The position numbers were made by a program, and so were the translations under genes. Under the pieces are notes generated by a model. The model saw only the letters and a list, made by a program, of their open reading frames with translations. It had not been told where the DNA came from and did no database searches. Source: Talinum fruticosum (lineage: Eukaryota; Streptophyta; Magnoliopsida; Caryophyllales; Talinaceae). Taken from it: a stretch of 64,000 nt of DNA. This document shows positions 37,601 to 51,600 of this stretch, piece after piece. How positions within the stretch are numbered: the stretch's first letter is position 1; each line of letters opens with the position of its first letter. The stretch lies in contig JAITYX010000008.1 of NCBI GenBank assembly GCA_021018815.1, positions 3,346,001 to 3,410,000 of the forward strand, given 5' to 3'.

Positions 37601-40600
37601 CAACCTGGAGGTGAGATCTTTTCCTCCTTCCCTGGCAGAGTATTGTATTATGTCTTCTAACACTAATGAAGGTCACCCCCCACCTTGCCACCAGAAAAAG
37701 ACCAACTTAATTAATTTTCTGACTGTTGGTTGTAAATTTGCTTCAGAAAATGTTACATTGTCAAATATTTGAAGTTGAAGAGGCCTGTTGTCTACAGAAG
37801 GCTTAGCTAATTTGAATTCTATAAGGTGGATTTCCTGTCCAAACTGGGCGACAAACGTCCTAGATATATCGGTTATGGTACAAACATTGCTTGTTAAGAG
37901 GAAAATGGCGTTCATAATAATATCTCTTCATCTCAGAATAGTTATCACAGTTCTAGATAATGCAGTCCTTCCCTTCCTTTTCTTCCTGTGGCCCCACCGG
38001 GCCAGGGTGGGGGGTCTTTCAAGAACAATGGTAGTATGATGACACAGATAATTGGAATGTTCAGAATGTATTGCATACTTGTATTACCTTCACACATGGC
38101 TTTCTAGAACTGGGAAGACTTGCCCAAGCTGAGTTTATTGCATAATTGTATGACCAGTCACACATGGCTTGAGCTGCGCTTAAATTTTGGGCTAGTGTTT
38201 TAATTTCAGTTTAATTCAAGCCTATTTCATTTACTTTTTGCAGTCTGACATTGTTGGGCGCAGGTTTAAGCTTAGCTCTTCTACTTAATCCTTGTCTTTT
38301 GTTCTCTTCTTTTTAGTTCCTTTTCGGATTTCTTAGACAATAGACATTAGTTTGAAGCAGCAGGGAGTCCAAAAAAATCTCTCTAGGAATGGTCTTTACT
38401 TGAGTCTTGTGGAAGTCTAGTTTAATTTAAGTTCTTTGGATGGTTTGGTATTTCCTTTTCATTGTTGGGGTTGGTTGTTTTGTTAAAGGGTGATGCGTTA
38501 TTAGGCTTAAACTCAAACCACTTGGTTACTGTACTTTCAGAGGCTTTAGATAGTACCCATCCCTTCATTTATAGCTGATACCACCGCACAGGTTCCTCCT
38601 AGCTCTACGGAAATAAATCTCATTTGATGTGAGTAGCATACTCATTTAATCATTTGTCATATGCTAAATGTCTTATATGAGCAACTTGATAAATCAATCT
38701 TCATCAACTATCCTGAGAATTGAGAGAATACTACTTTTCTGTTTATCTAAGGGCACAGAAAAGAGGATTCAAAGAGGTGTCTTATTTCCTTGGATGTTTT
38801 GTTCATTGAGATCCTAAAACCTTTGTAATTCTAATAGCTGCTGGGCATTTTGTTATTCTTTTTTTAAAAAATTGCAGTCTGTTCTATATAAGTAATGAGT
38901 GGCTATGCCTTAATTCACTTGCAGTGTACAATTGGAGGAATATGTTATACCAAGCTATAAATTTCTCCCTTCCCGCATTGTAGAGTTGAAGAAAATTCCT
39001 AGATCAGCTTCTATGGTGGTTGGACATAATGGTTATGGAGAATTTAGTCTGTGGTATGCATTCTTTTGTATCCTGCAATGAATTTTAGCACATATCATCT
39101 TCATGCATTTTCTTTTTCAGTTATACTCAAGTTCGAAAAACAATCAGGCAAGTATTATTTTTCTAACCCTACTAATCTGTTTCTTAAATTTGCAAGGGAT
39201 ATTACTAAGTGCACCGTTGTATCACGGTTTTCTGCTCCTGCAAATTCAGTTCTTGAATTTGTTCCTGTTAGTTTGTTCAGTTGGCAAAAGAAAAGCCTGC
39301 GGTCTCATAACAAACCTGTCATGGAGGAATGTGTGAGGAAACTCCTGGAAGCAACTATGTCATGGTTCTCAGGCCATAATGAAACAAACATGACATGCGA
39401 AATGGAAGGAATGGATGTTGCTGTGTGGCTTTTTGTCTCCACTTCTTCAGATTCTCATGTTCGGTCTTACTCAAGCAGCTGCCATGAGGATCCAGATGGA
39501 TGTTGGAAGCTTGGTCTGTTAATTAAAAATAGAATGGTCTTGGGAACTGCTGCTCTTCCCAGGTGCTTTGCATTTAAATATTTATGACTTTCTGCTTTAT
39601 GAACCCCATTTCTGTTGCAACAGTTAATGTTCCCATCTCAAAATTTAATTTGTTATTCTGTTTCCAGTGCTACTGCAATTGGTACAGCTGCTGGCCATGG
39701 GATCATTGGCACTGACAAAGGACATGTGTACATTTGGGATTTGGCTACTGCTACTAAACTCAAAACTTTGCATGACTTTGCAGGTATGTTTTGTACTTGG
39801 CGTGTTTCCCAAATAAGTAGTGTATAAAAGTCTTCGAGTGCTTTTATCCATATACTTGCTGGTCTTTGTTAGTCTGCGTCAGAAACTAAGATCTGGCACC
39901 CTCTTTTTCGAGTCTGATCCATTTCCATTGCTCATGTCTAGCAAAATGCCTCGTTGACAGCACTTTTATCCACTGCTCATGTCCACTTTCTGGACAGCTG
40001 AACAAAATCACTTTTGGGTGGTTTTTCACCTTGGTTTATAGTAGATACTAGCAAAATGCCTCTTTAACAGTTCTCTATTTCCTTTCAGAGTGGTCGATAG
40101 TCATACTTATACTCGCCACAAGTTCAGGTATCCGTGTATGTGTCAGACACTAACACTCTCACTCTTTGGAAACCCTCAAAAAATGCGTATTGGAACATAT
40201 AAATGGCACAAAAAATTGGTTTTTCTTATTGATAATTGTAGGACGCACACTTTATGAACAACTTGTTATTTTTCTCATCTAATAATGACCTCCCCAAAGC
40301 TAAAACACAAAGATAATTATAAATATATATTTTCTAATAACTACATGTATAATTTTGTATTGTATCCGTTTCACATTATTGTTCAAGCTTCTTTGATACT
40401 TGCACACTGCAACGGGAAGGCAGAGAAAGCGCCATAGCAGATCCGAGGGTAGCAGAAACCAAACATGGGTTGTGATGGGGGTAATTAGGGTTGACATCAA
40501 CTGTCTGTTCTTTTCTCTTTCCTCTGCTTGCAGCTCAACATTAGGTTTGGTTGGATGGAATAAAATTTACAGTTGATTGCATTATTGATGGAGAGCAAGC

Positions 40601-41082
40601 GCAGGAGGGAGGTGGATGTGGTGAGAAGGGAACGCCATTGCCTGACTAGATGTAATCGTAACCACTCAAGTTTGATTAATACAACGTAATTACGCAGCTA
40701 GATGTTACTGGGATTAGATTGGTATAACTAAGTACTATTAGTGGTCATTGCCGGGCGTTTAACCATGAAAGATCCATCAGACAGCAATTTTTATAACAAC
40801 GAATCAGATGAAGCGCTATATAGGTTGACAATGTCATTCATGTAACCCATCTATGCGTTGGTGAATACGGAGTATAATATAACTTAAACATGAAATTACT
40901 TCTCGTGAATTATGTTTTGCAGATTTCTGTTATTTTGCTCAGTGTTTGCCAGGATGACTTACCTGCTCATCTCTCTCTCTGCTGTGGCAGGTGGTGGTAT
41001 CTCGCACATTGTTACCGATGATTCAACCTCTGCTGTGGCCATAGCCCGAGATGCTCAGCTGTGGGTTTACCTCCACACTTGA
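31648..41082 (+). CDS. FYRN/FYRC-domain protein with WD40-like C-terminal region, 14 exons
   Basis: Exons: 31648-31752, 32640-32747, 32837-32971, 33853-34418, 34588-34765, 35057-35401, 35530-36030, 36299-37112, 37209-37294, 37392-37610, 38925-39053, 39197-39562, 39668-39783, 40991-41082. Residues about 20-80 form the FYRN motif (YWSSSRGKDRYPYPVGYQAL, YEGPKGP); about 85-150 form FYRC (WANFQKKH, LWHGKRFSGKVDGIE, FGFKNALVQRLLRELV). FY-rich domains occur in KMT2/trithorax, JMJ demethylases and TBRG1 and suggest a nuclear chromatin role. The middle is acidic, Ser-rich and low in complexity, with a basic RNKRRKTK patch. From about residue 840 come beta-rich WD40-like blades, with YIWV, FSLWDITK and VYIWDLAT near residues 1015, 1062 and 1208. 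Two frame breaks occur in homopolymers: T5 at the exon 4 start and A6 at 36663-36668. One added base in each gives 3762 bases, 1253 residues. No SET, PHD or JmjC domain is present. The exact function is unknown. Confidence 0.85.
39784..40990 (+). other. Long intron 13 of the FYR gene
   Basis: The 1.2-kb last intron contains short repeated phrases (AGCAAAATGCCTC(G/T)TT at about 39935 and 40050) and chance frames only. The 3' splice site is a strong CT-rich tract ending TGTGGCAG. Confidence 0.6.
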
Positions 41083-44000
41083 GGTTTCTCGCAGTGTATC
41101 GCTACTTCATTCATTTATATGCTAAAAGTACCTCAAAAGTTTTATACACCTGCGAATATTTTTGCGCATCATCAGATGACCAAGTTAATGCCTAGACTGG
41201 CATTTGATTGTCATGCTGGGAAAGTGGAATTCCTACTTTTTGTGAATACAGTTGAACTCTGAAGCTGAAAGAACAAATATTGGCGCCTCTGAAACCGAAA
41301 CTATGGTATTGAAACCCAATGTCGTTTGATCTACAAGAGAAAGGCCGCCGAATGTTTACCCCACCAAGCGATTAGGGAGGTATTTTGCATGGATAAATTC
41401 CAATCCACTCCACGGGACGGCATGTATATAGACGGATGAATACGTTAACCTTTTTTTGTGTTTTAATGCTTAGCGTGTAAATGTGGAGAATATGTTGCCT
41501 CAGTGATTTCTGTTTAGTGTGTAAATGCCGAATTCTTGACATCAATGTCGTTTATATACCTGAATCACATTTTAGACCTCGTTGGGGTGGAGAGTCTGCC
41601 TTGTATCATGGTGATATAAGCCTAAAATAGGGGCACGATTTTTGATACACGAGTATTCTAGATATTTGTTGGAGTTATATAATTGAGAATTGTTACCATA
41701 TTGGCAAAATTACTAGTCTTGAGTATGCTTATATATTTATGAGTTACTTCACCGACTATTTGATTTATATGCATAGCTCGGTTTGATGAAGATCCTATTT
41801 ATTTGTAATATGCCAATATACTCTAGTGACGTTATTAAGATCCATTTCTGCTGTGTATGGAAGAAACTTTTTTGCTGTTTTAGTGAAAAATCAATTGCTG
41901 AAATATATCAAGATTTTTTTATAAATTAAGGAGGTCTGTAGGTATACGTAGCACAGATAGCAAAGTCTTTTTTCTAATCATCAGTTTGAGGAAGGAATTC
42001 TTAGAATAGCATATGTAGCAATTCTTTTTCAAAATCTTTAGTTTAAGAAAATAAGTCTTAAAATAAAAAAATCCTATAAATTATACTGTATTTAAGCAAA
42101 TTCTGCAAACAAAAATTACTATCTCGTTAACATTACAATGACTAAAGTTTTTAAAAGCGAAATCTTAATTTAATTGAAGGTCATACGACATCTACAATAA
42201 AGATTAAACTCAAACAAATTAATGACTAAAATAATAAAATAAATATTTCGTTTATATCAAGTTTTATATGTATATATTAAAAAAAAAGAGATTAATGGGA
42301 CCTAATAGTGCTTAAATGCAACTTATTAACCATACTAATGCACTTAAATTGGTAGGACATGTAGAAGATGATAATAATAGTAATACGAGGTGTTTTTGGC
42401 TAATAGTGGAAGTTGGTGCAAACTGATTGGCCTTTTGGCTTTACTAGCATGCCTTAATGCCTAATCATAGCAACTAATTAAGAGGCAATTTAGCACTAAT
42501 CCATGATTTACTTTTCACTTAGTTTAAGCACAAGTGAGCTTAATATAATTATATCATGTCCGTACCGTCCCTTTCATCTTTAGCCCTAGCTAGGCCCCTA
42601 GCTAACCTTTTTTTGTGGTTCTCATGCAAGTCCCCAAAACTTTATATCTATTTGTTCATTCATGCAATCTGAGTGTGACAAAACTTTGAGATAAACAATC
42701 CCCCAACACCTCTCCCCTCCCACAAAGAAAAAAAAAATATTAATCTTTCATATAAATAGTAGATTTAGCAAAGCTGACCTGAAATTTTAATTGAGTAACT
42801 CCAATTTATTCCCGATCCAATATTTATATAACTTATTCAAGATGGACCTATATTATGGACTCGCCAAAACTAAAATCAACTTGAATTAAACTTTTTCTCC
42901 AAAATTATCTTTCTTTTTAAGATAAATTTATTAGACTAATTATTAATTAGTCCAAAATTAATTTAAAATTAAAATAATCTAACCTGAAACCAAACGAAAC
43001 TTTATTAACTAGAACATGACGTGATCCAATATTTTTCCAACCCGACAGACACACACTCTCTCCCTCGTTAATTTTTGTAGCTATATGAGTTGAGATTAAA
43101 AAAGGGAATTTTATAAAAAATCATTTGGAGTTATCTTCTTTACCACCCACCACTCTACGTATTATTTAGAATTGATAATTAATGTTGCCTTTGGTAATTA
43201 TGAGTTGTGGATAATTTTCATGTGCATTGAGTAGTTTTCAATCTAAAGGCGGTTTGATCATCATTCAAAAGTTTCTCCCAACACCATGAAAAGAACTTGC
43301 ATGTAATTATTTCGATCCCATTTTAACAGAATCGCTATGATAATAACCTCTTTACCGCACCCTTAATTACCAAAAAAGTAAAATTAAAATTAAATTATTG
43401 GAATTAATTAATGGATTAGAGACCACAAGTCTTGCCGCAAATTTCAAAATATAAGTGAACTAGCTCCGTTACTTTTTTTATTTTTTATTTTTTTGGTTGG
43501 AGATCATCACCTTTCTCGGTTACTTTGTCAAATTCATCATACGTTAAGTTGAGCTAATTAATTAGTATATTGATATTTTTTATTTTTATTTCAAAATATA
43601 AACCTAATCATTTTTTATTGGTTTGCTCTGATTTTTGTCCTTATAATCCCTTTTTGTTATGGTAAAACTTTTCATTTTATTGAGTGATATTATATGTGTT
43701 AATTTAAATATGTATATTTTTCAAATAAAAGACATACAAATGAAATCTTTGAAAAGAATACTATATAAAAAAATTAAAAATTAAAGTAACTAACACCTTT
43801 CTTAAATGCTATTACCAAACATAAACTTATATAGTTTTTGCAAAAAAAAAAAAAAAAAAAACTCATACTAGTTTTCAATTTTCTAAATTCAAAAATGATA
43901 ACCCCATGTCATGTTTCAGCTTTAGGACACCCAAATTCAATGCAAAAACAGAAACAATTAATCATAATATGAAGAATAATTAAGCATGGAGACACTTTCA

Positions 44001-44629
44001 TATATTCAAGTCAAAAGGAGATGTTGTCGACATTTAGATTTCCTATATTTATTTTTTATTTTTTTATTTTTTACAAAAAAATTATTCAGTTGGAGGTCAC
44101 CAATCAATCAACAATATCATACCCACAATCCTACTCGTGCGATTCTGGATGTGGACTTTTTTTTTTTTTCCTTCTTTTTCCTCTTTTGCTCTGGATTTGC
44201 TCCATCCAATCCAATGAATGAGAGAAAAAAGAGAGAGAGAGAGAGAATATGGGGAGACAAATAAACATTCCAAACTGTACAATATTCTCAGGGAAGAGGG
44301 AAAAAAATATAAGGGTTTTTGATACAACTTTGATACACCACACACCAAACAAAGAAAATTCATCACATCAAGTCTCATCTCCTCCACATGTACAAGCATT
44401 AGCAACAATCCACTATCGAGCTTATAGTAGATAATTAAGTTCGGAAAAATATTACATAACTTCAAAAGGACACCTGTAGTACGACCCAAAATCAAGAGTG
44501 TAATCCTAATCGGACTGATAATGGGTAGGGGCTAAAAGTATCCTTTGCTATTTGCTACCATTGAATCTCAAAAATGAAATAAAATAGAATATGATGATAA
44601 TAAATAAGATAAGGAATAAGTAATAAAGA
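41083..44629. other. FYR gene 3' UTR, intergenic, then BIG GRAIN 1-like 3' UTR
   Basis: Two convergent genes end into this 3.5-kb gap. No further gene was recognised. Plus frames at 43986-44264 overlap homopolymer and CT-rich sequence and look like chance. Confidence 0.4.
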
Positions 44630-45643
44630 TTAATTTTTGATGGGACCATTGGTGATGGGTGTGGCTGAAGATCTCTTGATGGTATCCATATGGGTAGTCT
44701 CATAGACAGGCAACCCACTCGAGCAAAACCCAAATCCATAATCAATTTGCAACTCAAAAAGATCAGAACTTGAATCACTCTCAGCTCCATCATCCACTTC
44801 TTCCTTGAAATTATCACTCATCATCTCTCTCTTCTTCTTCTCTTGGTGGACATGGCTGTTGAAATCCCTTGGTTTCTCAACCAACCCATTTCTGAACTTG
44901 AATTCCTCATCAAACCAATCCAAATTAGGATTAGACCCTTTTTCTGATCTCTCATCATTTCCTCCCCTGCCCATGATCCTAGGCTTGGAGGAAACCCCAT
45001 TTCCATTATTATTGATACTATACTTTGAGAAAGTAGCCAAAGCTTCTTTGTGATCAGAGAAGCTCTTAAAATCCTTGTAACACTTGATGGGCGTGTTGAG
45101 GTTATAGGGTGGTGGGGTTCGAAACCCGGAACTCGAAGAGGAGTAGATTGATTTTGCATCAATAGCACTGCTTGTGGACCTAAAATGACTAATGCTGCTC
45201 CTCCTCTTTCTCCTCCCACTTGGGCTCTCATCTTCATCCTTCATGGATTGGGAGGACTTTGATGAAGATTTCTTCTTCTTGGAGGATGTTTGGCTGAAAA
45301 GGGAGTTCAAGAAGTGGGCAAGCTTGCCTCCAGGTGAACTGGGTTGCTTGTGTTTCTTCTCTTTGATTTGTTGATGTTGCTTCTCTTGTTGTTTTTGTGG
45401 GTAGGGTTGAGAAATTGGGTCGTTGAATTGATGGAAGAGGTGGTGGTGGTGGTGTCTTAGAGTGGGCATGTCTAGACTAACTCTGCCTCCCCTCAAGTAC
45501 CCTTGTCTCTCTTCTTTTATCACCTTATGGTTGAGGGCAAAGTTGTCATTGTAGTACCTAGCCGCCTCGAACACGTCTAGCTCGCCGGAGTCGTTTCGCC
45601 GGTGGAGGGGCTTATTGTAATCTGCTAGGCCAGTCATGGGCAT
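44630..45643 (-). CDS. BIG GRAIN 1-like protein, intronless
   Basis: A single uninterrupted frame of 337 residues. BIG GRAIN 1 proteins are plant-specific, membrane-associated positive regulators of auxin response that affect organ and seed size. Diagnostic motifs are HRRNDSGELDVFEAARYY (about residues 15-32), GGKLAHFLNSLFSQ (about 105-118) and the acidic SDSSSDLFELQ near the C-terminus (about 296-306). Between them are Lys/Ser-rich and Asn-rich disordered segments and a His-run (RHHHHH). The start is the ATG at 45641-45643; a second ATG two codons later is equally plausible. Family members are usually intronless and of similar length. The subfamily looks closest to Arabidopsis BIG GRAIN 1-like E, from motif and position. 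Confidence 0.85.
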   Translation of the reverse strand: MPMTGLADYNKPLHRRNDSGELDVFEAARYYNDNFALNHKVIKEERQGYLRGGRVSLDMPTLRHHHHHLFHQFNDPISQPYPQKQQEKQHQQIKEKKHKQPSSPGGKLAHFLNSLFSQTSSKKKKSSSKSSQSMKDEDESPSGRRKRRSSISHFRSTSSAIDAKSIYSSSSSGFRTPPPYNLNTPIKCYKDFKSFSDHKEALATFSKYSINNNGNGVSSKPRIMGRGGNDERSEKGSNPNLDWFDEEFKFRNGLVEKPRDFNSHVHQEKKKREMMSDNFKEEVDDGAESDSSSDLFELQIDYGFGFCSSGLPVYETTHMDTIKRSSATPITNGPIKN

Positions 45644-48600
45644 GATTTTCTCTTTCCCTCTCTAGGATGAGGAAAATGTATGGGAACTTGGGATGGAGAT
45701 GGGGGTTTGAAATAATTGGGAGTGAGGGGGAAGGGCGTGAGCTTTATTTATTATAGGAGTAGTAATAAATAATCAAAGGGGTGAGGGAGAGACTGTTGGG
45801 GAAAATGATGAAAGGGGGAGGCATATATTATGAGGGTTTATTGGTGAGAGAGTCCCACATAATATGTGAGATTTTTGCCTTTAGTGATTAATGGGAAGAT
45901 AGGAGAACAGGAGAAGGGATTGGGGGAGGGGGAGTGGGAGTGGGGGCTCATACACTTTCCTTCCTTCTATCAGTCCTTTTATTTGGGTTAGTGAAAGATA
46001 ACAAGAGTTATGTTGGAGACTGATACTGTGGGGAGCATTCTCTTCTGTCACCTTGGATTCTTTCTGCCTTCTCTAAGCTCTTCAAACTCTCGTCCTTGTT
46101 ACATTAGGGTAAGGAGTCAGAAAAATTCATATGATTTAGTCATGTTTGAGTCGTATAATTAGGTTTGGATAGATATAATTTGACCGATCTTGGAAATAAA
46201 TTGTAGTTTCATTGATCCCATTTTTTATTAATTAACAATTTTTCTAGTTTCGTAGAGAATTATACTAATATAGAAACTAAAAGCAATGAATTTGTAGCTA
46301 GTTTTGTTACATTTGTTTCATAAACATGTGAAATACGTGATGAAGTTGATAGATAAGCTTTTTAGTTGAACTCACTTTATTTTCTCTTCCGTCGTATTTG
46401 TTAACTTTGACGAAAAAGGTTTTTTTTTTTTCACTACCTAATTTAGATATAAAGAAAGCTCGAGATTTCGAACATATATACAGAACTAACTAGCGGCATC
46501 TCGGTAAATTCTCTCCAATAGATGCAACATAATTTGCACAGTAAAATGAGAATAACATTGCTGTTATGACTGCTTTTGCTGGTGCTTTGGTCACAATCAT
46601 AATCAGTAACACCAAATGTAAAAATAAAGGTAAGTATGATAATTATCCCTTCCAATTTTTACTGTACCTACCAAAAAGTTTTTTTATAATTCACTTTTAT
46701 CCCTAATTGTCCCACTTTAAACACAGGAAAACAAGATTTCCAAAGAGTCAATCATCTAATTATATCTTTTCATGTGATTATCAACTCATTGATAAGGTAT
46801 TTTAGCTCTCTCTCTCTCTCTCTCTCTTTAGGGGGAGGGGGATTAGGGTTACTAGTTATGAGTGAGTAACCTAATCTAGGCCTCACAATGTTTCATTCTA
46901 CCTGATTTAATTTGTTGGCTAAATTTGTCTACTTCAATAAATATGTAGTTATAAACAAGACAGAGATTTTGACTAATATTTATCTCAAACAACTTGTTTC
47001 TCGCCATTTAATGTCAACTTGTCTACTTGATGGCTTCCGAAGTTAGAACGTTTAGTAGATGATGTTTCTGTTTTTATATTCAGATCAAGCAGATGGTTCG
47101 TAATTGCTTGTTGAGCTGTTTTGTATTCGGTCTTGCATGTTTGGCTCGACGAGCATCTAGGTCAAATATCAAGTCAAAATTGCACTATATCATATATCAA
47201 ATCAAGTCTACTTTGAGTTATTGGAATCCAATTATTGATTTGAATAAAACTAAACCTTATTAAGATTAGTTAACTACATATATAATTTGGCCTTTCCCCT
47301 CTATATTTTTGGAGGGTTTTTCTTTTTGTTTGTTGGGATGGGGACTAGAATTTGAGTATAGTGTCATTTTCCTCCATCACTTGACAGTTTAATTAATTAG
47401 TATAATTTTGTATAGTTTTTTTTATCAATAAAATTTTGAATAATAATGTGGAAGCCTTATTTTTAGGAGATATATACTAATACATATGTGAGGGAGGGAG
47501 AAAGCGACATAGCCAAGGCCAACAACAAATTAAATGCCATGGTTGTTATTTAGAGTTGGTTCAAATATCTCCCCAAATTTCTTTTGTTAGATATATATAC
47601 GAAGATTTTTCATTTTAAAAATCAATTTATTAAAATTTTTCAATAGATATTTTCCTTGTTATTTCTTCTCATTCGTACATATTTTTTTTCCATTATGAGC
47701 GATTTATTTAACAGTATTTCAAATGTAACAGGGCATATGTTTTAGTTATAAAAATATTAAAAATATAGGTTAAAATTGACGAGACGATAAAAGTTTAAAT
47801 ATAGTACATGTGATTATGTATAGTTACATATTAACTATTATAAGTAACTAAACGACTATGTAAATGTATTAGTGAAAAATAAGATAATAATCCTTAATCT
47901 AAATATACTCTAATTTTGGATTGTTAATTTTTTATGAGACAAAGAGAATAAATTAGAAACAAAGTCAACGAAATAACATGCTTTTGTCTTGTTTTTGCAT
48001 TTTTAAAAAATCTTATTTTCACAATTTCGTTAAACCAATCATTTTGTTTTAAAAAAATCTGGTAGTGTTATTGATTTATTCACCAATACACCACATGCAT
48101 GGTTGATTCAATGTGTCTAGATTTTCCCTATAATTTTCTATACATGAGTCCAAACTATATCAATATTATGTTCATGTTAACATAAAACATGTATCCGACA
48201 TTATGATTCTCTTTAAAAACGTATTCTGTTTTTTTAATATTTCTTAAAATTTCATTGATTTAAGATTTTAAAAAGATCAATCTTTTATATAGATTAATCG
48301 ATTAATTTACCAATTTTATGGGGCTTTAGAGTCCAACCCTCCAATCTATGGAATCAACTCCTAATTCTTTGTTACAAATAGATTTATATATGATGTCCAA
48401 AAAATATATAAATCAACTTAACAATACTTATATCATACACCCGAGTTTAGTCCCATATTATATTAAGTTAACTAGCTAGTTATAGGCTGTCAACTGTAGG
48501 TTGTTGTCTAGTTAGAGGTCTATAGACTCAGATACCTGATACAATTTATAATAACTTGGGTTTATATATAAACTCATATCGAAGACATAATTTATATAAA

Positions 48601-51600
48601 GTTAACTAGTCGGCTATAGGCTGCTGCCTAGTTAGGGTCAAAGTGGTCTGACCAATGAGAAAAGGACACTTGTCGGTGCACGGTGTGGTAGGTGTCTTCT
48701 TCATCTCAAGCTATTAGACAATTGAATAATATTTTGGGGTTTAGTCCAATGTTAAATTGCTTTCTATTAGGACAGACCATGAAACCCATACCCTAAATTT
48801 CATGGCTGTGGTTATTTCATGAATCCTCCCCCAATCTCGCTCTCTCTAGATCTCTATCTCAATTTGGGAGGTTGGTGTGGACTTCACATATATGGTTTTG
48901 TGGATTGGAACTTTGAAAGAGAATAACATATGGCCCAACTAGGGATTTTAGTCAAGGAACAAGAGGGCCCCCTTTTTTAATTTGTTTTTTATGTTTTTTT
49001 TTTGGCCAATAAGAAGATTGATTTAAGAAAAAGAACCAAATGCTTTTAATGAGTTTCAAATTGATCTTTCACAAGTACAAAGCTAAACTAACTACTTCGT
49101 TTTTTTATGCATATCATATTTTGTTGAACTGAAAACTTGTAAATTTACTTACAATTAAACGATCGGTTTTTTTGTTCAACAATGTCCAGTTCAAATAATC
49201 ATAAATGTCTTTGTGATCCACTTTCTCCCAAATTCTCGTGTTTTGTTTAGATATGTACTTTTATAGAACACCCCTCCCCTAAAAAAAAAAAGTCAAGGAA
49301 ATGAAAAAAAACTTCTATCAAATACTATCAAGTTTTAATTTGCTTTCCTTTCGAGTTAAAATCGGATTCGAACAAATAAAAATATGAAAATTTTATGTCG
49401 GAATTTAAAATTCGAGACAAAAAAGTCATACCCGAATTCAGTTTTTTTGTCGGATCGGACAAATTTGAGTAAACGGATCGGACAAAATTTTATCATCACT
49501 ACTTCCAACGTGGCCAATAATGCAATCACATAGGCTAGAGTATGCCAATTATGGCTCGTACAGCGTATTGCTTGGAAAGGTATATAATGATCTTAACATC
49601 TATAATAAAGACTGAATTTAAACGTTCATTAATTTATATGACATCTTTTTAAACAAAAATAAGAAAAAATCGATTCAGTTAATCAAACAATCATGAGGTA
49701 ATTTTTAAATATGATGCGATCTCTACATGTTGATATGCACAAAAAACAATATGCACACCACAAATGTATATTGTGGGCATTTATATTTTGGCAACACTTG
49801 TTATAACAATTGAGTATTTCTTTACCACACAAATTGAATATATATATTTTTTTGGGTGATACTTGCAAATTCAAGCTATAATTTACCCAACTTATTTTAT
49901 ATTTTCCCCATCTCCCATAGGATATTAGATAAGCTGAAGCATATAATGTAGTTGGCTGGAGCATATTGGACTGGACTGAACTGGAATGGGGCCAATCTTA
50001 AAAGAAGCCTATACATTTATTAATCACTTTAGTGGACATCGAATTTGAGCCATGGGTATAGAATTCATTATTACCATTTTTTTTATTTTTCTTTTTTTGG
50101 TTCTCTATCTTATTTATTATAGTTTGTGTTTTGGCTGCCAATGCCATGCAATGCAAGTCCAAACCTAACTTTTTCAAGGATGACTCAATGTGGCTTGTTT
50201 CAAAAATAGGGTTCATATAGTGACCTACATTTGAGTAATCAATGTCTTAGGATAATGATTCAAAAATGTATTTGCAAAATGATTTTTTAAAAAAAAATCT
50301 TAGGAAATTATTCCCTATGGGGGTTATTTTAAGTAGGGGTGGTATAATGTTTAGTTTATGAGATTTGTTGCTTGGCAACATGTCTGTAAATTGAGTGTTT
50401 GATGTGTTTGAGTTGATTTCTTGTCGTGAGGTACCGTTATACTATCTTCGGAGTTTATTGCCATAAAAAATTAAATTAAACTTTGTTTCAAAAAAAAAAA
50501 AAAACTCAATTGGACTAGAATAAAATAATTTGATGTCAAACTAAAATTTCAAATAGTACACACAAAACTCGATTCATAAATTAGATATATTATAACTTAT
50601 ACTTGAAATTATATGTAAGGGAATGTAGCATTGATGGCTCTTGTTACTAAAAATAACATGTTTAATGTGTAAGCCAATGTAGTAGTATCAAGTGCCAATG
50701 AGCATGTAGCGTAGTTGACATCAAGTCAAGACAACTTTAAATGTGCCTCTCGATGCTCAGTATTTTCCTTTGCTTTGTGCTTAGGGAGAAGGTTGGTGTC
50801 CAGATGATACCTTTGGGTGTCTGAGCCTCTGTCAAAGTTCCCTATATAGATAGGGTCCTAGCTCGAGGTGGGCTAAGTTATCCATTCAACATCTTATTAA
50901 TAATGTAGTCTAAAATTTTAAATATTAAGTATTTTCTATTTAAAGTATTTCACCTACATTAACTCCCAATCTGCCCAATGATAGCATCACGCGCCATAAA
51001 TAATCCAAATGCTTAATTAATATGAGAAATGCAATGTGATGCTCAAGGGAAGGCTCTGTCTCTTTCTTCCATGTAGGCTTTATTTATTGCCATCATTAAT
51101 AAGATAGCATTTATAATTATATATCATGTGAAACTCAAACCCTAACATATAGTATGAGATATGGAGCCTAACCTAGTCATAAATTACATAGACATACATA
51201 TATGATCAATCTTTATACAAATTAATACTCCACATATTAATTAAATACACTAATAATATAAAAGTAAATTACAAACACTTTCAAATTTTATAATAGTCTT
51301 AATCTATATATTTCCTTTTTATTTGATAAATAATTTACCTTAAAATTTAAATAAAATCGAATACTGTATGACTCATTTTACAAGATGGGTACACCTCTCT
51401 TTCTCGTAAAATTGACATTAAATATAGTTCTCGGAAAATTTGACAAGACGGATATAGTTTAGGGCTGAAATGTAGAATAGCATTGGGAAAAATCCCCGTG
51501 TGTGATAGGGTGGGGGAGAATGAGTCGAAATCCAAAGGTCCAATCATGTGCCTTATTTTCTAGTGACACCATAGACAATGCTTAACTTTGTTCCCTAAGT

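Noticed and set aside
31648..41082. The FYR gene as a pseudogene because of two frame breaks
   Set aside because: Both breaks lie in homopolymers and need the same +1 change; all splice sites, phases and domains are otherwise intact, so sequence error is more likely.
43986..44264. 92-residue plus ORF starting METLSYIQ
   Set aside because: Runs through T homopolymers and the 3' flank of the BIG GRAIN 1-like gene; chance frame.
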